Positions 32,918 to 44,033 of a stretch of DNA of 64,000 bases are shown here, one piece after another. How positions within the stretch are numbered: position 1 is the first letter of the stretch; each line of letters starts with the position of its first letter. Origin of the DNA: Adiantum capillus-veneris (taxonomy: Eukaryota; Streptophyta; Polypodiopsida; Polypodiales; Pteridaceae); contig CM043967.1 of assembly GCA_014529385.2 (NCBI GenBank), positions 131,749,182 to 131,813,181 on the forward strand. The letters are read 5' to 3'. The notes below the pieces were generated by a model that was not told where the DNA came from, made no database searches, and saw only the letters and a program-made list of their open reading frames with translations. The position numbers were made by a program, and so were the translations under genes.

Positions 32918-35593
32918 TTGTTTACTCTCTCACTTATGGCCTTCCCTAATTTTTATGGTAAGCCTGGGGAGGTTGCTCCAGACTTTTTGGATAATTTGGA
33001 AATGGCCTTTCTGGTATCGGGAAGGGATGACGAAGCTACTAAGTTAAGGGCCTTTCCTTTGGTCTTGAGGGAAGGTGCAAAATTATGGTATCAAACTTTG
33101 GCACCTGAAGAAAGAAGAGACTGGGAGTCCTTAAAGATGGCCTTCATCGAAGAATTTCGCCGCCATGAGCCTCCAGAGGAGATATGGAGACAGCTCTTAG
33201 AGCTACGCCAAACATCACCCAATGACTATAGAAGCTATGAAGGAAGGTTTTCCAACCTGTGGGAGAAATGGTGTGCATCACTAGGTGAAGGAGAAAGGGC
33301 GCCAGAATGCCTAAAGAAGGACTGTTTCCTGGCAGGGCTTTACCCCATCCTTCGAGAAAAGATAAAAGGTAAATTCCCAGATACCTTTGATAAAGCTATG
33401 ACTTATGCAAGGGAGAAGGATAGGAAGTTAAAATTCCAAGCTCAACTACAAGGGGGAATGGAGCCTCCACCGCTAGCTCAACCTACGGCAAGGGTAGTAG
33501 CAGGGACAGGAGCAAAAGACCAAGAGTCCTCTCAACAAGAATTACTTCAACAAATCACCAATCAACTAGAGAGCCTGTCCATCAATCTGGTTCAAGGTGT
33601 AAGGGCTCCCCAGCCAGGAAATGAACGAAATAGACAAGAAGGACAAAGGCAAGCACGTGAGTACATTTGCTACAACTGTGGAGAGGTAGGTCACGGCATG
33701 TATTATTGCCCCCATCCAAGACGCTATCAAGGAAATGGTAATCAAAGACGGCCTCCTCGCCAACAAGTCACTCCTCCTCGAGCTAGGCCACTAAATGGAC
33801 AAAATGCACACGTGGCTCCACCAATCCAAATATTGAGACCCCCTCCTCCACCACCACAAGCACCAGCAGAGATCCCTCCACTACCATCGGGAGGGGAGGT
33901 TAGGGCTGTCTCTGTCATAAGTCTTGACAATGGTAAGGATAAAGGGAAAGAAAAAATGGAGGAAGCTGTTGCCATGCCAATAAAGAGAGTTAGGAGACAA
34001 AGAACTGATGAAATGGAAGCTTCAGAGCCGGATAAAGGGAATGAGGGTTCCTCCCAAGTGATAGGAGACAAGAAAAGGAAGAGTGGGTCAAGGAGGCACA
34101 TAGGAGTAGAAGACTTTCCACTTGGGGTAGGATCCATACCTTACGACCTGGTAGCAGATGTGAGTAAGCAAGGACCAAAGATTTCATGGCAGCAACTCCT
34201 CCACCTTTCCCCAAAGATGCGTAGAACCTGGTCTAAGATGGTCAGCACCAGGAAGGCTAAGGCAAAGTCAGTTGAGTCTATTAGTGCAAGAGGCATGAAG
34301 GATATCGTGCCAGTCATTGATGCAGAGATTAAGAGTCAGCGAGTCTCCAATGTGTACGTAGATGGTGGAGCCGAGATTTGTGTTATGACAGAGAAATTAA
34401 TGCACAGGTTGGGTTTGGAAGTAAACGAGCAAACTTCCTTACAAGCAAAGATGGCAAATAATGTAAGGGTGGCTTGTGTGGGAAAGGTTAATGGAGTGAA
34501 GGTTTCAGCTTTTGGTGTGGCAATCTCAATTGATGCTTATGTGATCCCAACTAAGGGGGAGGGCTATCCGCTAATCCTTGGAAGACCTTGGCTTATGGCT
34601 ATGAAAGCTAGGCAAGATTGGGAGACAGGTTCCCTTGAGTTGCGACCAAATCATAAGGTAGGTGGCAAGCAACAAAAAATTGTGTATGACATGAAGCAGG
34701 GTAGACAACAAGACCTAGAGATGGAGACTTCTATGGATGAATGGAGTACAAGCAGCTGCTCTTCATCTGAGGATGAGTCATCTGAGGAGGATGCTAGCTC
34801 TTTGGAAGTCATGGGTATAATACTGCAAAACCCAGAAGGAGAAGGTGGTCAAGACTCTCTAAACAAGGAAGAAGCCATAGGCTTAGAGGAGATGCTAGCT
34901 AAGGACCTACTAGAAGAAGAGAGAGAACCCTATTTGCAGGTACTAAAGAAGCATGCTGGCCTCTTTATAACTGATTACGAGCACATTAAAGGAGTGGCAG
35001 TAACCCAACACCATATCCAATTAAAGGAAGGTGCCGTCAACCTTGTTAGTGATGAGGTATTTGCACAGGTTGAAGCTCTAGTAGGTCATGTTTCTGAGTA
35101 TAAAGAGATGGTTGTGGAGACGTTTACAGAGGGTTTGGATACAGGTTTGAAAAGTGATCAGGTTTGCTTGGCTATGCAGCAAGTGGAGGCAAATGGCAGG
35201 GTCTTGCTATGTTATGTGATGCTATGGATACATGTGTTATTAGAGGTTTCTTTACATATATTTTTGTGTCAATGGCGGGGTTTTTTTGAAGTGGACTATA
35301 CCATGGAGGGTTCTGTAGCAGATGGTAGGATAGCTGCTTATGATTCAGGTTTCTCAAGTGATGGTAAGTATGCTTATAGTGGACACGAAGGATTATGGAT
35401 GCAGGGTGACGAAGCTCCGTGCTATAAAGAGCTGGAAGGGTGGCCTGTCTATTGGCCTACAAGTGCAAAGGAAGGCTTGGATATACATGTCTTACAAGTT
35501 GATGGCAATGAGCAATGCTTTACTTTTGATCCAGGTGGATTCTACACCATGCGTGGGGGAGCTTTGAGCTTTCCATTTGACCCTGGAGGGTGA
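32918..35593 (+). CDS. Gag-protease polyprotein with novel C-terminal tail (891 aa)
   Basis: Unbroken frame; the likely true start is the ATG at 32936 (MAFPNFYGKPGEVAPDFLDN). Domains: retrotransposon gag (ALRAFPLVLREGAKLWYQTL-type helices, to about residue 190), CCHC knuckle CYNCGEVGHGMYYC (about 250-263), a proline-rich linker, a basic region, retropepsin VYVDGGAEICVM (catalytic Asp about 482, D-G-G form) with LILGRPWL, then an acidic Ser/Glu linker and pre-RT HHIQLKEGA (to about 704). Where RT should start, the frame runs on for about 187 codons without RT motifs. This tail has a hydrophobic stretch (VLLCYVMLWIHVLLEVSLHI, about 757-777) and Gly/aromatic-rich sequence. The tail may be a new domain or open non-coding DNA. 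Confidence 0.85.
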   Translation: MFTLSLMAFPNFYGKPGEVAPDFLDNLEMAFLVSGRDDEATKLRAFPLVLREGAKLWYQTLAPEERRDWESLKMAFIEEFRRHEPPEEIWRQLLELRQTSPNDYRSYEGRFSNLWEKWCASLGEGERAPECLKKDCFLAGLYPILREKIKGKFPDTFDKAMTYAREKDRKLKFQAQLQGGMEPPPLAQPTARVVAGTGAKDQESSQQELLQQITNQLESLSINLVQGVRAPQPGNERNRQEGQRQAREYICYNCGEVGHGMYYCPHPRRYQGNGNQRRPPRQQVTPPRARPLNGQNAHVAPPIQILRPPPPPPQAPAEIPPLPSGGEVRAVSVISLDNGKDKGKEKMEEAVAMPIKRVRRQRTDEMEASEPDKGNEGSSQVIGDKKRKSGSRRHIGVEDFPLGVGSIPYDLVADVSKQGPKISWQQLLHLSPKMRRTWSKMVSTRKAKAKSVESISARGMKDIVPVIDAEIKSQRVSNVYVDGGAEICVMTEKLMHRLGLEVNEQTSLQAKMANNVRVACVGKVNGVKVSAFGVAISIDAYVIPTKGEGYPLILGRPWLMAMKARQDWETGSLELRPNHKVGGKQQKIVYDMKQGRQQDLEMETSMDEWSTSSCSSSEDESSEEDASSLEVMGIILQNPEGEGGQDSLNKEEAIGLEEMLAKDLLEEEREPYLQVLKKHAGLFITDYEHIKGVAVTQHHIQLKEGAVNLVSDEVFAQVEALVGHVSEYKEMVVETFTEGLDTGLKSDQVCLAMQQVEANGRVLLCYVMLWIHVLLEVSLHIFLCQWRGFFEVDYTMEGSVADGRIAAYDSGFSSDGKYAYSGHEGLWMQGDEAPCYKELEGWPVYWPTSAKEGLDIHVLQVDGNEQCFTFDPGGFYTMRGGALSFPFDPGG

Positions 35594-36074
35594 TGCAGTA
35601 GCAGATGCTTTTTTCTCTATCTCTATCCTATCTATATCGCCACTATACTATCATTTTTCTTATACAGTCTATAGATCTATGTTATATAATTCTCTCTATA
35701 CAGTCATCTTTTACCTAAATAATACTATGGTTGAGCATGAATGCTCAACGAGGGGTTGGGCAAAGAAAAAAAAAAAACAAGAGACAAAAAAGGAAAAAAA
35801 GAGAAGAAAAAAAGAAAAAAAGAGAATGCTACCAGTGAAAGCGGATATTGACAATGGATGGGGTATGGCTTTCAAGGGTCTAGGAGACCAGTTGTTAGTC
35901 ATGGATGGATACAATTATTCATCAGAAAGGACTAAACAGGGTGCATCAGCCAAGAAAGCAGTAACATGACAAATTCAATTGGTACCAGGTAGGTAAGTAT
36001 TCAAGAGAACCCTATTGTAGCACAACCTACAGCTAGAGGCATCAAATACCTCTAGCTTAAGGGGGAGGGCTATA
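35594..36074 (+). other. 3' untranslated part with A/G-rich tract and PPT
   Basis: No strong gene. 35765-35825 is almost pure purine (AAAGAAAAAAAGAGAA-type). The PPT CTTAAGGGGGAGGGCT ends just before the 3' LTR at 36075. A 130-codon frame overlapping the gag end (35577-35969) is hydrophobic, then Lys-rich over the purine tract; I do not support it as a gene. Confidence 0.6.
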
Positions 36075-37555
36075 TGATGCATGGTTTTTAGGACCCCTTC
36101 TGAAGATGCAATAAAGGCACAGTCAGTTGTTGGGGAGATGAGGATACTCTAGTCCAAGGGATCTCGAAAGAGAAGAAAAATCTACTTCACAAGCACCAAA
36201 GAGTAAAAAGTGCCATGGACAGAAGATACGTGGGAACGAGCTCTTATGCATGCCTACAACCTATATCTTACAGAATAGCCCATTCTAGGTGTGAATTTCT
36301 AGTGACATTTACACGAGGATGTTCGTGTGGACTCACAGCACAACATACTCCGTTTTCACTTTTTGACCGACAGTAAATATTTTTTACCTACAGTAAATAT
36401 TTTTCACCTATATGGTAAATACAAATCACTTTTTACCTACAGTAACTTTTTTTTACCCATGGTAAATATTTTTTACTGCACCATAAGTTTGGTAGGTAAC
36501 AGTTCATTGTTACTAGAAGCAGTGATTGGGCATCAACAATGCAGTTACAGGAGGAGAAAAGGGGAAAATCTTATGGTAAAGGTGAGTCAATTGGGATAAA
36601 GACTTTTGAGTTGAAAAGAGACATGCTGATTTTTTCAAAGAACACATGTCAAAAGAAGCCATGGTTGAGGATTTTTTGAGAATTTGATATTCAGGAGGAC
36701 CAAGCAGGTCCCCCCCTGACATGTGCAGAACCTCCAGTTTCAACAGCCACCTAACCTGCTCTTAAATGCTGGTCAAGGCCTTATCCCCATGTGTCACAAT
36801 CAGAAAAATCAGCATTTATCCTCTCCTCTCACATCACTCTAGAGAATACCTTGATGGTGACATATCAGGTGACCTCAATCTGTTGACCACCCTAAGCAAA
36901 AAGTAACCCCAATCAGCGGATTTAAGCATGTTTATCCCTAATACTAAACCCTCTCAGAAACCTATATAAGGAGGCCTTCTCTCACTCAAAACACAACACT
37001 TCACCCCCTTCACCAAGCAATGAAGCTATGACGACATTGCTCACAACGAGGAGCTATGGAGGGAGCTCTACTCTCTCTCCCTCTAGTATGCTACATTACT
37101 AGCCCTAAAACCTAAATAAGGAGTCTTCTCTCATGCTCCATGGCCACCATCCTCGCCATCATTCTCTAAGGTATTGATGTGTTGCTAGTAGGATCATACG
37201 TACTTGCTGGGTTGATTGTTTTTGACAAGGGATTATGCCATCCTTGGCTTGCTTCTCCCTATCATTGTTATGTATGATCAGATGCCGTTGTATTGTTAAG
37301 CTGATGTGTTGTGTATATATATGCTACATAAGGTCCCTAAGCTTCGTTTTTATGTGTTTTTCCATATGTTTTGATGCCATCATAATGCCAGAAGTCTCAC
37401 TTGCCTATGTGCACTATGTGCGAGGTCCCTAAACCTCTTAATTTAGGGTGGTGCCCCCTTTGTTTTGTTCTTTGCTTGTTTGCATGAGGCGTGGTTTGTG
37501 GAGTGTGCACGAGTATAGAGGCCATCCGATTGCACTGCTCTTTTTCCCGCTATCA
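36075..37555 (+). repeat. 3' LTR of the pol-less Tat-like element
   Basis: Direct copy of 30090-31566, beginning TGATGCATGG and ending CCCGCTATCA, followed by the CAACT target duplication. Contains one extra ~20-bp TTTTTACCTACAGTAAATAT-type unit near 36380. Confidence 0.95.
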
Positions 37556-37560
37556 CAACT

Positions 37561-38740
37561 TATAGCCTTGCTCTATGCATAAACAACCATCTGTTAATGT
37601 TGTTTAGCAGCACTTGTTCGTTTAACAAGTCATTAAAAGTATCCGGCAATTTCTAGCCATTGAAATTGTTCTTGATACGATGTGCTGAAAATGGTCTAGA
37701 AAACAGATTCGAAAAGCACCTGGGGACTTTGTCGTGAAAGAGAATTGAAATAGTGGGTGCCAATGTGAGTCCCAGAGATTCATATTCTCCACATGTGGAA
37801 TATGTCTCATGTAAAGGGTGTTTGAAAAAAGAACATCCTTCAAGTACGAGATGTACTTGTGCGTGGAGGTAACGGCAACAAACACTCTACGACGGGAGTG
37901 ATCATTAGCCTTGTTCCACAATGGCTAAACCGAACTCCTTGAGTTCCTAGACCATGTTGTATCCCATGTGACAACATGTGCCAAATAAAACCCTACAAGT
38001 GTGTCCATAAGTGCGTAATGCAAAAATTTATTTTGGACACTACATCCCAAATTTCTTGGCTCTTACACGACCTTGTCATCTCTCTCAAGAGAAAAATTGA
38101 ATGAAAGCATTCAAGCTTATTCATCCAACTTGAAAAAGTCAAACAAAACATATGAAAAAATGGAAATAAACAAGTCATATGTGTACCTGGAGGTTCAACA
38201 TAATGTTCATTTACCTGTAGTCAAAGGCACCTGCCCAAAGTTCCTGCTCGCAAAGGCGTAGGAACACTAATTGAAAATCAATGAAATTCAAGTAGTATTA
38301 CACATATAACCTTGGGTGTTGCCTTTGCAATCCAACCCTTGGCTAATAGCAACATTGTCAAACCCGTTGGTTAGACTTTTGTAGGGAAACTGCGCAACTA
38401 GCAGCCGGCCCTTGGCCTGTGTCCATGACCCCCCTTGGGTTGCCTGTGGCATTACATTACTTTTGAAGTTGAAATTTTTCTAGTACCCCTTGGTATTTTG
38501 TGGACTTCGTTCCTTGAAAATGAAAGTGTGAAGGTTTCAAGAATTGACCATCAACCCTTACTAAGTGATTTAGTAATCACGAGCTGGGTCTTACCCCAAA
38601 GCTCTACTCATATAGGCACTCGTAGTGCTATATGTAAAATAAAGATCCACTCAAGTTGGAATGGTATTCACAACGGGATTGTGCCTAGACCCAAAAATCC
38701 ATAATCTAGGAGTTCTGTGAACAGTCGTGCTATTTGAATT
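37561..38740. other. No gene recognised
   Basis: Sequence between the two complete elements. Short open frames (for example minus 37622-37921) show no family motif and no codon signal I trust. It was the continuation of the 29801-30084 LTR-like flank before the Tat-like insertion. Confidence 0.5.
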
Positions 38741-38745
38741 GCTTG

Positions 38746-39182
38746 TGTAAACGGGGGGACCTTGACCACAAGTTACCTAGTTAAGTTAGTAAAGAAGGAT
38801 ATTTATGTGATGGGCAATCAGTAAACTGTCAGGTAGTGATCAGGATGCATTCAAGCAACTGATGGACTAATCAGAGTTCTGATTGATGTCTGAAACTTTA
38901 AAAGGCATGTTTTAAGGGATACAACGTTTGGCTTGTAACTACCCTCATTTTTGGACGCCTTGTTGGGGCGAAATGTTGTTCTGTAACACAGGAACGATGA
39001 TGAAGATGAAGCAGGATGTTGGTTAATGCCCCGAATGTTTCGTGTGTGTTACCTGTAATTCTGTTTACATTCTGAATGAGTCTGAAAGCGTTTTGAACAT
39101 TGTTATGGAGGTTATCTTCGTGTTTCATGGATGTTGTGGGTGAAGAATGTAATTGCAATGCTTTTAAATAACCCCTATAACA
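38746..39182 (+). repeat. 5' LTR of the 9-kb gypsy element
   Basis: 437 bp, TGTAAACGGGG...CCTATAACA, followed two bases later by a TGGCGATCCTGC primer-site candidate (39185-39196). Direct copy at 47383-47819. Confidence 0.95.
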
Positions 39183-39184
39183 CA

Positions 39185-39196
39185 TGGCGATCCTGC
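39185..39196 (+). promoter_or_regulatory. Primer-binding-site candidate
   Basis: TGGCGATCCTGC starts two bases after the 5' LTR; it shares TGGCGATC with the candidate at 21897. The tRNA is not assigned. Confidence 0.5.
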
Positions 39197-39289
39197 AAAA
39201 CCTTGCATTGAAGCATTGTACCCAAACAGTGTTTCTGCAAGAAGCGCCGGTTAAACCTTGTTCGTGGTGCGCAAATGGGACGCTGAGGC

Positions 39290-39577
39290 ATGTCAGAGAG
39301 CGAACAGGGCGACTTGCTACATCAGTTTCGAAACTGGCGGACGTCAGAGGAGGAACAGGAGGAGTACAACAATGTCTTCCTGCAGGAATATTACAGGAAA
39401 CTGCCAACATAATTGCAGCAGGTTATTCGTTTGAAAGTTCAGTGTTATCTTGAGTTTCTGGTACCTTTTGGAGGCTGCAGAATGCCATTACGCTGGAGTT
39501 ATTTAGACCCACAGTTGGTGAAAGAATATCATGAGATTCGGGAGAAGATTGTTATCAGGCGACTGAAAAAGTGTTAA
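39290..39577 (+). pseudogene. Leader ORF with F.NWRT.EEE motif
   Basis: The ATG at 39290 opens MSESEQGDLLHQFRNWRTSE; a TAA at 39410 interrupts it, and the same frame continues (LQQVIRLKVQCYLEFLVPFG) to a stop at about 39575. The F.NWRT.EEE core matches the leader peptide at 31639 of the unrelated-LTR Tat-like element. Next comes a Lys/Arg-rich stretch (39660-39770) before gag. It may encode a separate leader protein or a gag extension. Confidence 0.45.
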
Positions 39578-39889
39578 GAAGCAATTGATGGATGACTAGT
39601 AAAGAAAGCAGTCCAACGCCCCCAGAATATTCATATTGGACACGTTCGTGAAGACAAAATACTCAGGCCAGGGAAGCCGCTGAAGAAGAAGACACAGGTG
39701 AAGATCAGGAGGAAGAGGAAAGACCCACCCCTGACAGCCTGGTTAGTACACCTTCAGGAGGCACCGAGGACCTTGATGAAATTCTAGAGGAGGTCTCTGA
39801 TTTAGCACCTTTACATCGATTTGTTGGGGCATTGGCTTTCAGTCAAGTACTACGACTGAGAAGGCAATTATTCCCCGAAGGGAGGAACT

Positions 39890-42529
39890 TTGTTACCATT
39901 TGATCCGTTGCGACGAATTAATCAACTACAAGTACCAACACAGATCCCAATGGCTCAACCACCACAACATCCAAGAATTGGGGCGGCTAAATTCAGCGGA
40001 AAATCCAAGCAGGATGCTGACAGCCATGTTGGACAGTTTGAGCAGAGATGGAGAGCAAGTGGGTATGAGGTACTTCACAATGATGATACCAAAAAAGAGC
40101 ATTTTGTTGCTACTCTTGAAGGGAAGGCCATGACGTGGTTTATGCAGTATGGAATCAATGCATTTGCGGATTATGCAAATCTGCAGAACAGGTTCCTGAC
40201 ACGATTCAGAACCGAGAAGACACCTGAAGATGTCCTGATTAAGATCAAAAAGATGAAGCAGAAAAAATTATTAGTGGAAGACTATGCTTAGAAATTCATA
40301 AATCTAAACAATCGACTTCTTCCTGCTCAGAGACCATCTTGGGAACAGATGGGTGATTATTTCTGTCGTGGACTGAATTCTGAACTAAGGAGTTCGGTGG
40401 CAGAACGAGGAGTAATTGCAGCGGCAACTTACTTTAATGAGTTGGTAGAAGCAGCTACTCGAGCAGAGCGGAGATACGGAAGTCTAGATAAGAAAAAGAA
40501 GACATCCAAGAAGGATGATTCAGATTCAGACAGTGATCAGGAAGAGGATGAGACTGATGACTCCTCTGATGATGATGAGCCATCATCAGAACAGGATTCT
40601 GATGATGAGGACAATGATTGGTCAGAGCCAAAGAAGAAAAAGGAGAAGAGTAAGAAAAAGAAGAAGGACTCCAAGAAGGAGAAAGATAAAGCAAAGAAAA
40701 GAAAAGGAAAGGACAAAGTTGATGCTGAACAAGATGAAATTGATCGATGGATTTCTGCCCAATTGAAAACTATGGGTTTGACAAAGTTGGGGATGCCAAA
40801 AAGGCCTTATTGTACAATTTGTCAGATATTTGGACATTCGGATGATAGGTGTTGGTATAACCCTAATTTTAGAGGACGGATACCCGAGCATCTGAAGCAA
40901 AAAATGCAAGCACCGACAGTGAATGAAGTGGGCACAGGTGGCAATCAACCAAGGCCGGTTAATTTCAGTAACTGGAATAATAGAGGACAAAACCAAAGAT
41001 TTAGAAACCAAGGCAGTTGGATGAATCAGGGAAATCAGAATTTTCAGGCAATTGATGCAAATTCCTCATGTACTTATTGTGGAGTTTCAGGGCACAGACA
41101 GGGTCCTGATTGCTCTTTGTGGTGCAAACATCGTACCGAAAGAGGTATTCCAATTATTCGATACCCCAATAAAGCGGAGCCTTCACAACAACCTCCTGGG
41201 CAGCTGAATGCAATGATTTTGGAGGAAATGGATGTGGGGACATCAAAGAAATGGATGAATGAAGCAATACCTGAACGAAGTTCTGATAGCAATCTGCAAG
41301 CAGAAATTCCACGGGAAGGTCAGGTATATGATGTTCATCATTTTCAATGTGACTGTACAAAGTGTGTGAATGCAAATAATACAGACCAAAAGGATAAAGC
41401 ACCTGAGTCAATGGTGGTGACAAGATCGGGAGTAAAAGGAGAGACAACAAAGCAGAGTGAGAAAGGAAAGGAAAAATACCCTATTAATTGGGGAGAACAG
41501 GATCAAGTAAGAAAAGGAGTGATGAAAGAAATTAACAGGGTACAACAAAAACAAGGCGGTCCCAAGGTCCAGAAGCAAGCGGACACGGTTCAGAAAACAG
41601 ATGTTATTGGAAAACATTCAGGTTCCTGTCAAGCTCTTGAACAAAGCCAATCTGTACCTGCAAAGGCGACGATTACTTTGACAGGTGAATTCTTTGAAAC
41701 TTTAATGGATGCTCCAAATCAACTGAGTTTGAGGCAAATATTAAGCTTGGTTCCCAATTTTTCCCATCAGTTTATGCAAAGGCTAGCTCAAGAGTATGGA
41801 TTCTCTGTGGAGCAGAAGAAAGCTTGGGGAGAAGAAATTTTGAGTCAAGAGGCTGAAGTTATCTCTAATGAGCCTGCTGATGTGGATTATAAAGTGCCAG
41901 TGATTGGTGTGACTATGGAGCAATGTTTTATGTCTGGAGTACTTGTTGATGGAGGATCAGGAGTAAATGTGCTACCTGGAGCTACTTGCAAGCAACTTGG
42001 AATTGTGAAATGGGACCCGGCTCCTTTTCAAGTCAAGATGGCAGATCAGTGGAGAGTTCAACCATTAGGAATTGTTCAAAATAAACAAATTGAGATAGGA
42101 GGTCTTCAATTCCCTGTTAATTTTGTGGTGCTCAGGTTGGAGGCATCGACTCAAAGCTATCCTATGATTCTAGGAAGACCTTGGCTAAGGGCGGCCAAAG
42201 TGAAGCAACATTGGGGAGCTGATAGTATTGTGTTAAAGCAAGGAAAGAAGAAAGTTCGAATGAAGATGGTTGCTAGTGAAGTTTTACCACCTAATTGCAG
42301 ATCGTTACATGCAGAGAGTATTAATATGGCAATTGAAGTGGAGGAAGATGAAGAGCAGGAGTTTTTGAGGATTAATGCATCAATTATTCCAATCTTTGAG
42401 GTGGATGTGCAGCATATTGCAGAGCAGTATGTCAGGGATCCACAGGTTAAAATCAGAAAGAAATCAGATAGCAGTCAGAAGGTGGATACTGCCCTGAAAG
42501 CAGAAAGAAATCAGAAAGAAATCAGATAG
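39890..42529 (+). pseudogene. Gag and protease of the 9-kb gypsy element
   Basis: Single frame with one internal TAG (40289-40291, Gln expected in EDYA-QKFI). Gag: FSGKSKQDADSHVGQFEQRW, TLEGKAMTWFMQYG, FLTRFRTEKTPEDVL. Then a long acidic Asp/Ser block and a Lys-rich block, and two zinc-knuckle-like motifs, CTICQIFGHSDDRC (CX2CX4HX4C) and CTYCGVSGHRQGPDC (one residue longer). Protease: VLVDGGSGVNVLPGATCKQLG with catalytic Asp in D-G-G, then VKMADQWRVQPLG and MILGRPWLRAAKVKQHWG. The frame ends at 42529 only because a 58-bp tandem duplication (42451-42566) shifts it; without it the frame joins RT. Confidence 0.93.
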
Positions 42530-42539
42530 CAGTCAGAAG

Positions 42540-44033
42540 GTGGATACTGCCCTGAAGCTGGAAGAGGAGAAAAAACATGCAAAAATGAAAGCTGAAAAGG
42601 ATTTTGAGCATTATTTGTCCCAAAGTTCAAGGGTAAAGCAAGATGATTTGGAAGACATGAATCTTGGTACAAAAATGGATCCAAAAATAGTCAGAGTGAG
42701 TGTGAATTTGGATCAGGAGTTCCGCAGTCAACTGCAAGTTTTATTGGCGGAATACAAGGATGTTTTTGCATGGCATTATAGTGATCTGAAGGGAGTTGAT
42801 CCAGCATTTTGTGAGCATAAAATCAATCTCAAGGCTGATGCAGTACCCATTATTCAGCAGCGGTATCGTTTGAATCCGACTTATGCGAAACAAGTGAAGG
42901 AGGAGATAGATAAGCTACTTGCTGTGGGATTTATATATCCAATTGACAAAGTGACATGGTTATCTCCTATTGTGGTTGTCCAGAAAAAGAATGGCAAGAT
43001 CAGAGTTTGTGTAGATTGGAGAAAATTGAATGCTGCAACAATTACAGATCCTTTTCCGTTACCTTACTGCGATACAATGTTGGATTCAGTGGCTGGAAAT
43101 GAGATGTATAGTTTTTTGGATAGCTTCAGTGGCTACAATCAGATCTATATGGCGCCTAAAGACAGGGACAAGACAACATTTATTACTGAATGGGGAGTTT
43201 TTGCTTATAATGTGATGGGGTTTGGTTTGAAGAATGCTCTACCTAGCTTTCAGAAGTGGGTCCAGGCTGTATTTGCACCCTTCTTGACAACTTTTATGAA
43301 GGTATTTCTGGATGATTTCAGTGTTTTTGGCAAAAAAGAGGATCATTTGAAGCATTTGAGGCTTTGTTTGGAGAAATGTAGAGAAGCTCGTCTTTCTCTT
43401 AACCCTGAGAAATGTGCATTTGCTGTTGGTTCTGGAATTCTTTTGGGACACATTGTTTCAAAAGAAGGGATAGCAATTGATCCCAGGAAGGTGGAAGTTA
43501 TCCTGAAGGCACCAGTTCCTAAAAATTTGAAGCAGTTAATGAGATTCTTGGGGCAAGTCAAGTGGCACAACCGATTTCTCAGGTATTTGGCTTATGTGTG
43601 TGTTCCTCTTACACAATTAACAAGGAAGGATGCAGTATTCAGTTGGGGTCCTGATCAATAGAGAGCTTTTGAATTGTTGAAGAAGATGTTAGTGGTTGCT
43701 CCAATTTTGATATCTCCTAATTGGGAGAAGCCTTTTCATATTTTTGTGGATGCAAGTCATATTGCTATTGGAGCAGTATTGATGCAGGAATCCAAAAAAG
43801 GTTGGTTTAGACCCGTGTATTATGCCAGCAGGGTGCTGTCAGATGCGGAACGGAATTATGCAGTTACAGAAAGAGAAGGCTTGGGCATGGTCTATGCTCT
43901 CAAGAAGTTTCGCCATTATTTTCTTGCAAACAAAGTTATGTTTCATGTGGATCATCAAGCTTTGATTTACTTGGTGAAGAAACCGCAGTTGTTGGGCAGA
44001 CTTGCGAGATGGATCGGATGCCATTGCAACTAG
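42540..44033 (+). pseudogene. Reverse transcriptase and RNase H of the 9-kb element
   Basis: RT: YKDVFAWHYSDLKG, IRVCVDWRKLNAATITDPFP, FLDSFSGYNQI, MGFGLKNALPSFQ, catalytic FLDDFSVFG. TAG at 43659-43661 replaces a codon before RAFELL (Gln likely). RNase H: HIFVDASHIAIGAVLMQ, YYASRVLSDAERNYAVTERE, FHVDHQALIYL, ending LLGRLARW. The sequence then jumps to integrase [16 protein letters not shown] in another frame, so the RNase H tail and the integrase zinc finger are deleted. Compared with the minus relative the loss is about 0.55-0.6 kb. Confidence 0.93.

Larger units (their letters stand above)
30085..37560 (+). mobile_element. Complete pol-less Tat-like LTR retrotransposon with TSD
   Basis: Bounded by direct 5-bp target duplications CAACT (30085-30089 and 37556-37560). 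LTRs are 30090-31566 (1477 bp) and 36075-37555 (1481 bp), beginning TGATKCATGG and ending CCCGCYATCA. By eye they differ at about 30 positions (around 2%) plus three indels. Inside: primer-site candidate, a 59-codon leader ORF, a small acidic/basic ORF, an ORF1-like protein, gag-protease fused to a novel tail, an A/G-rich stretch and a PPT (CTTAAGGGGGAGGGCT). RT, RNase H and integrase are absent, so it must depend on enzymes of another element. Confidence 0.93.

Noticed and set aside
35577-35969. 130-codon ORF at the 3' end of the Tat-like element
   Set aside because: Overlaps the end of gag, hydrophobic then poly-Lys over a purine tract; probably chance.
37622-37921. 99-codon minus ORF
   Set aside because: Isolated, no recognisable domain, flanked by non-coding DNA.
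38240-38740. Possible host gene between the two complete elements
   Set aside because: Only short frames, no motif, no splice pattern I can support.
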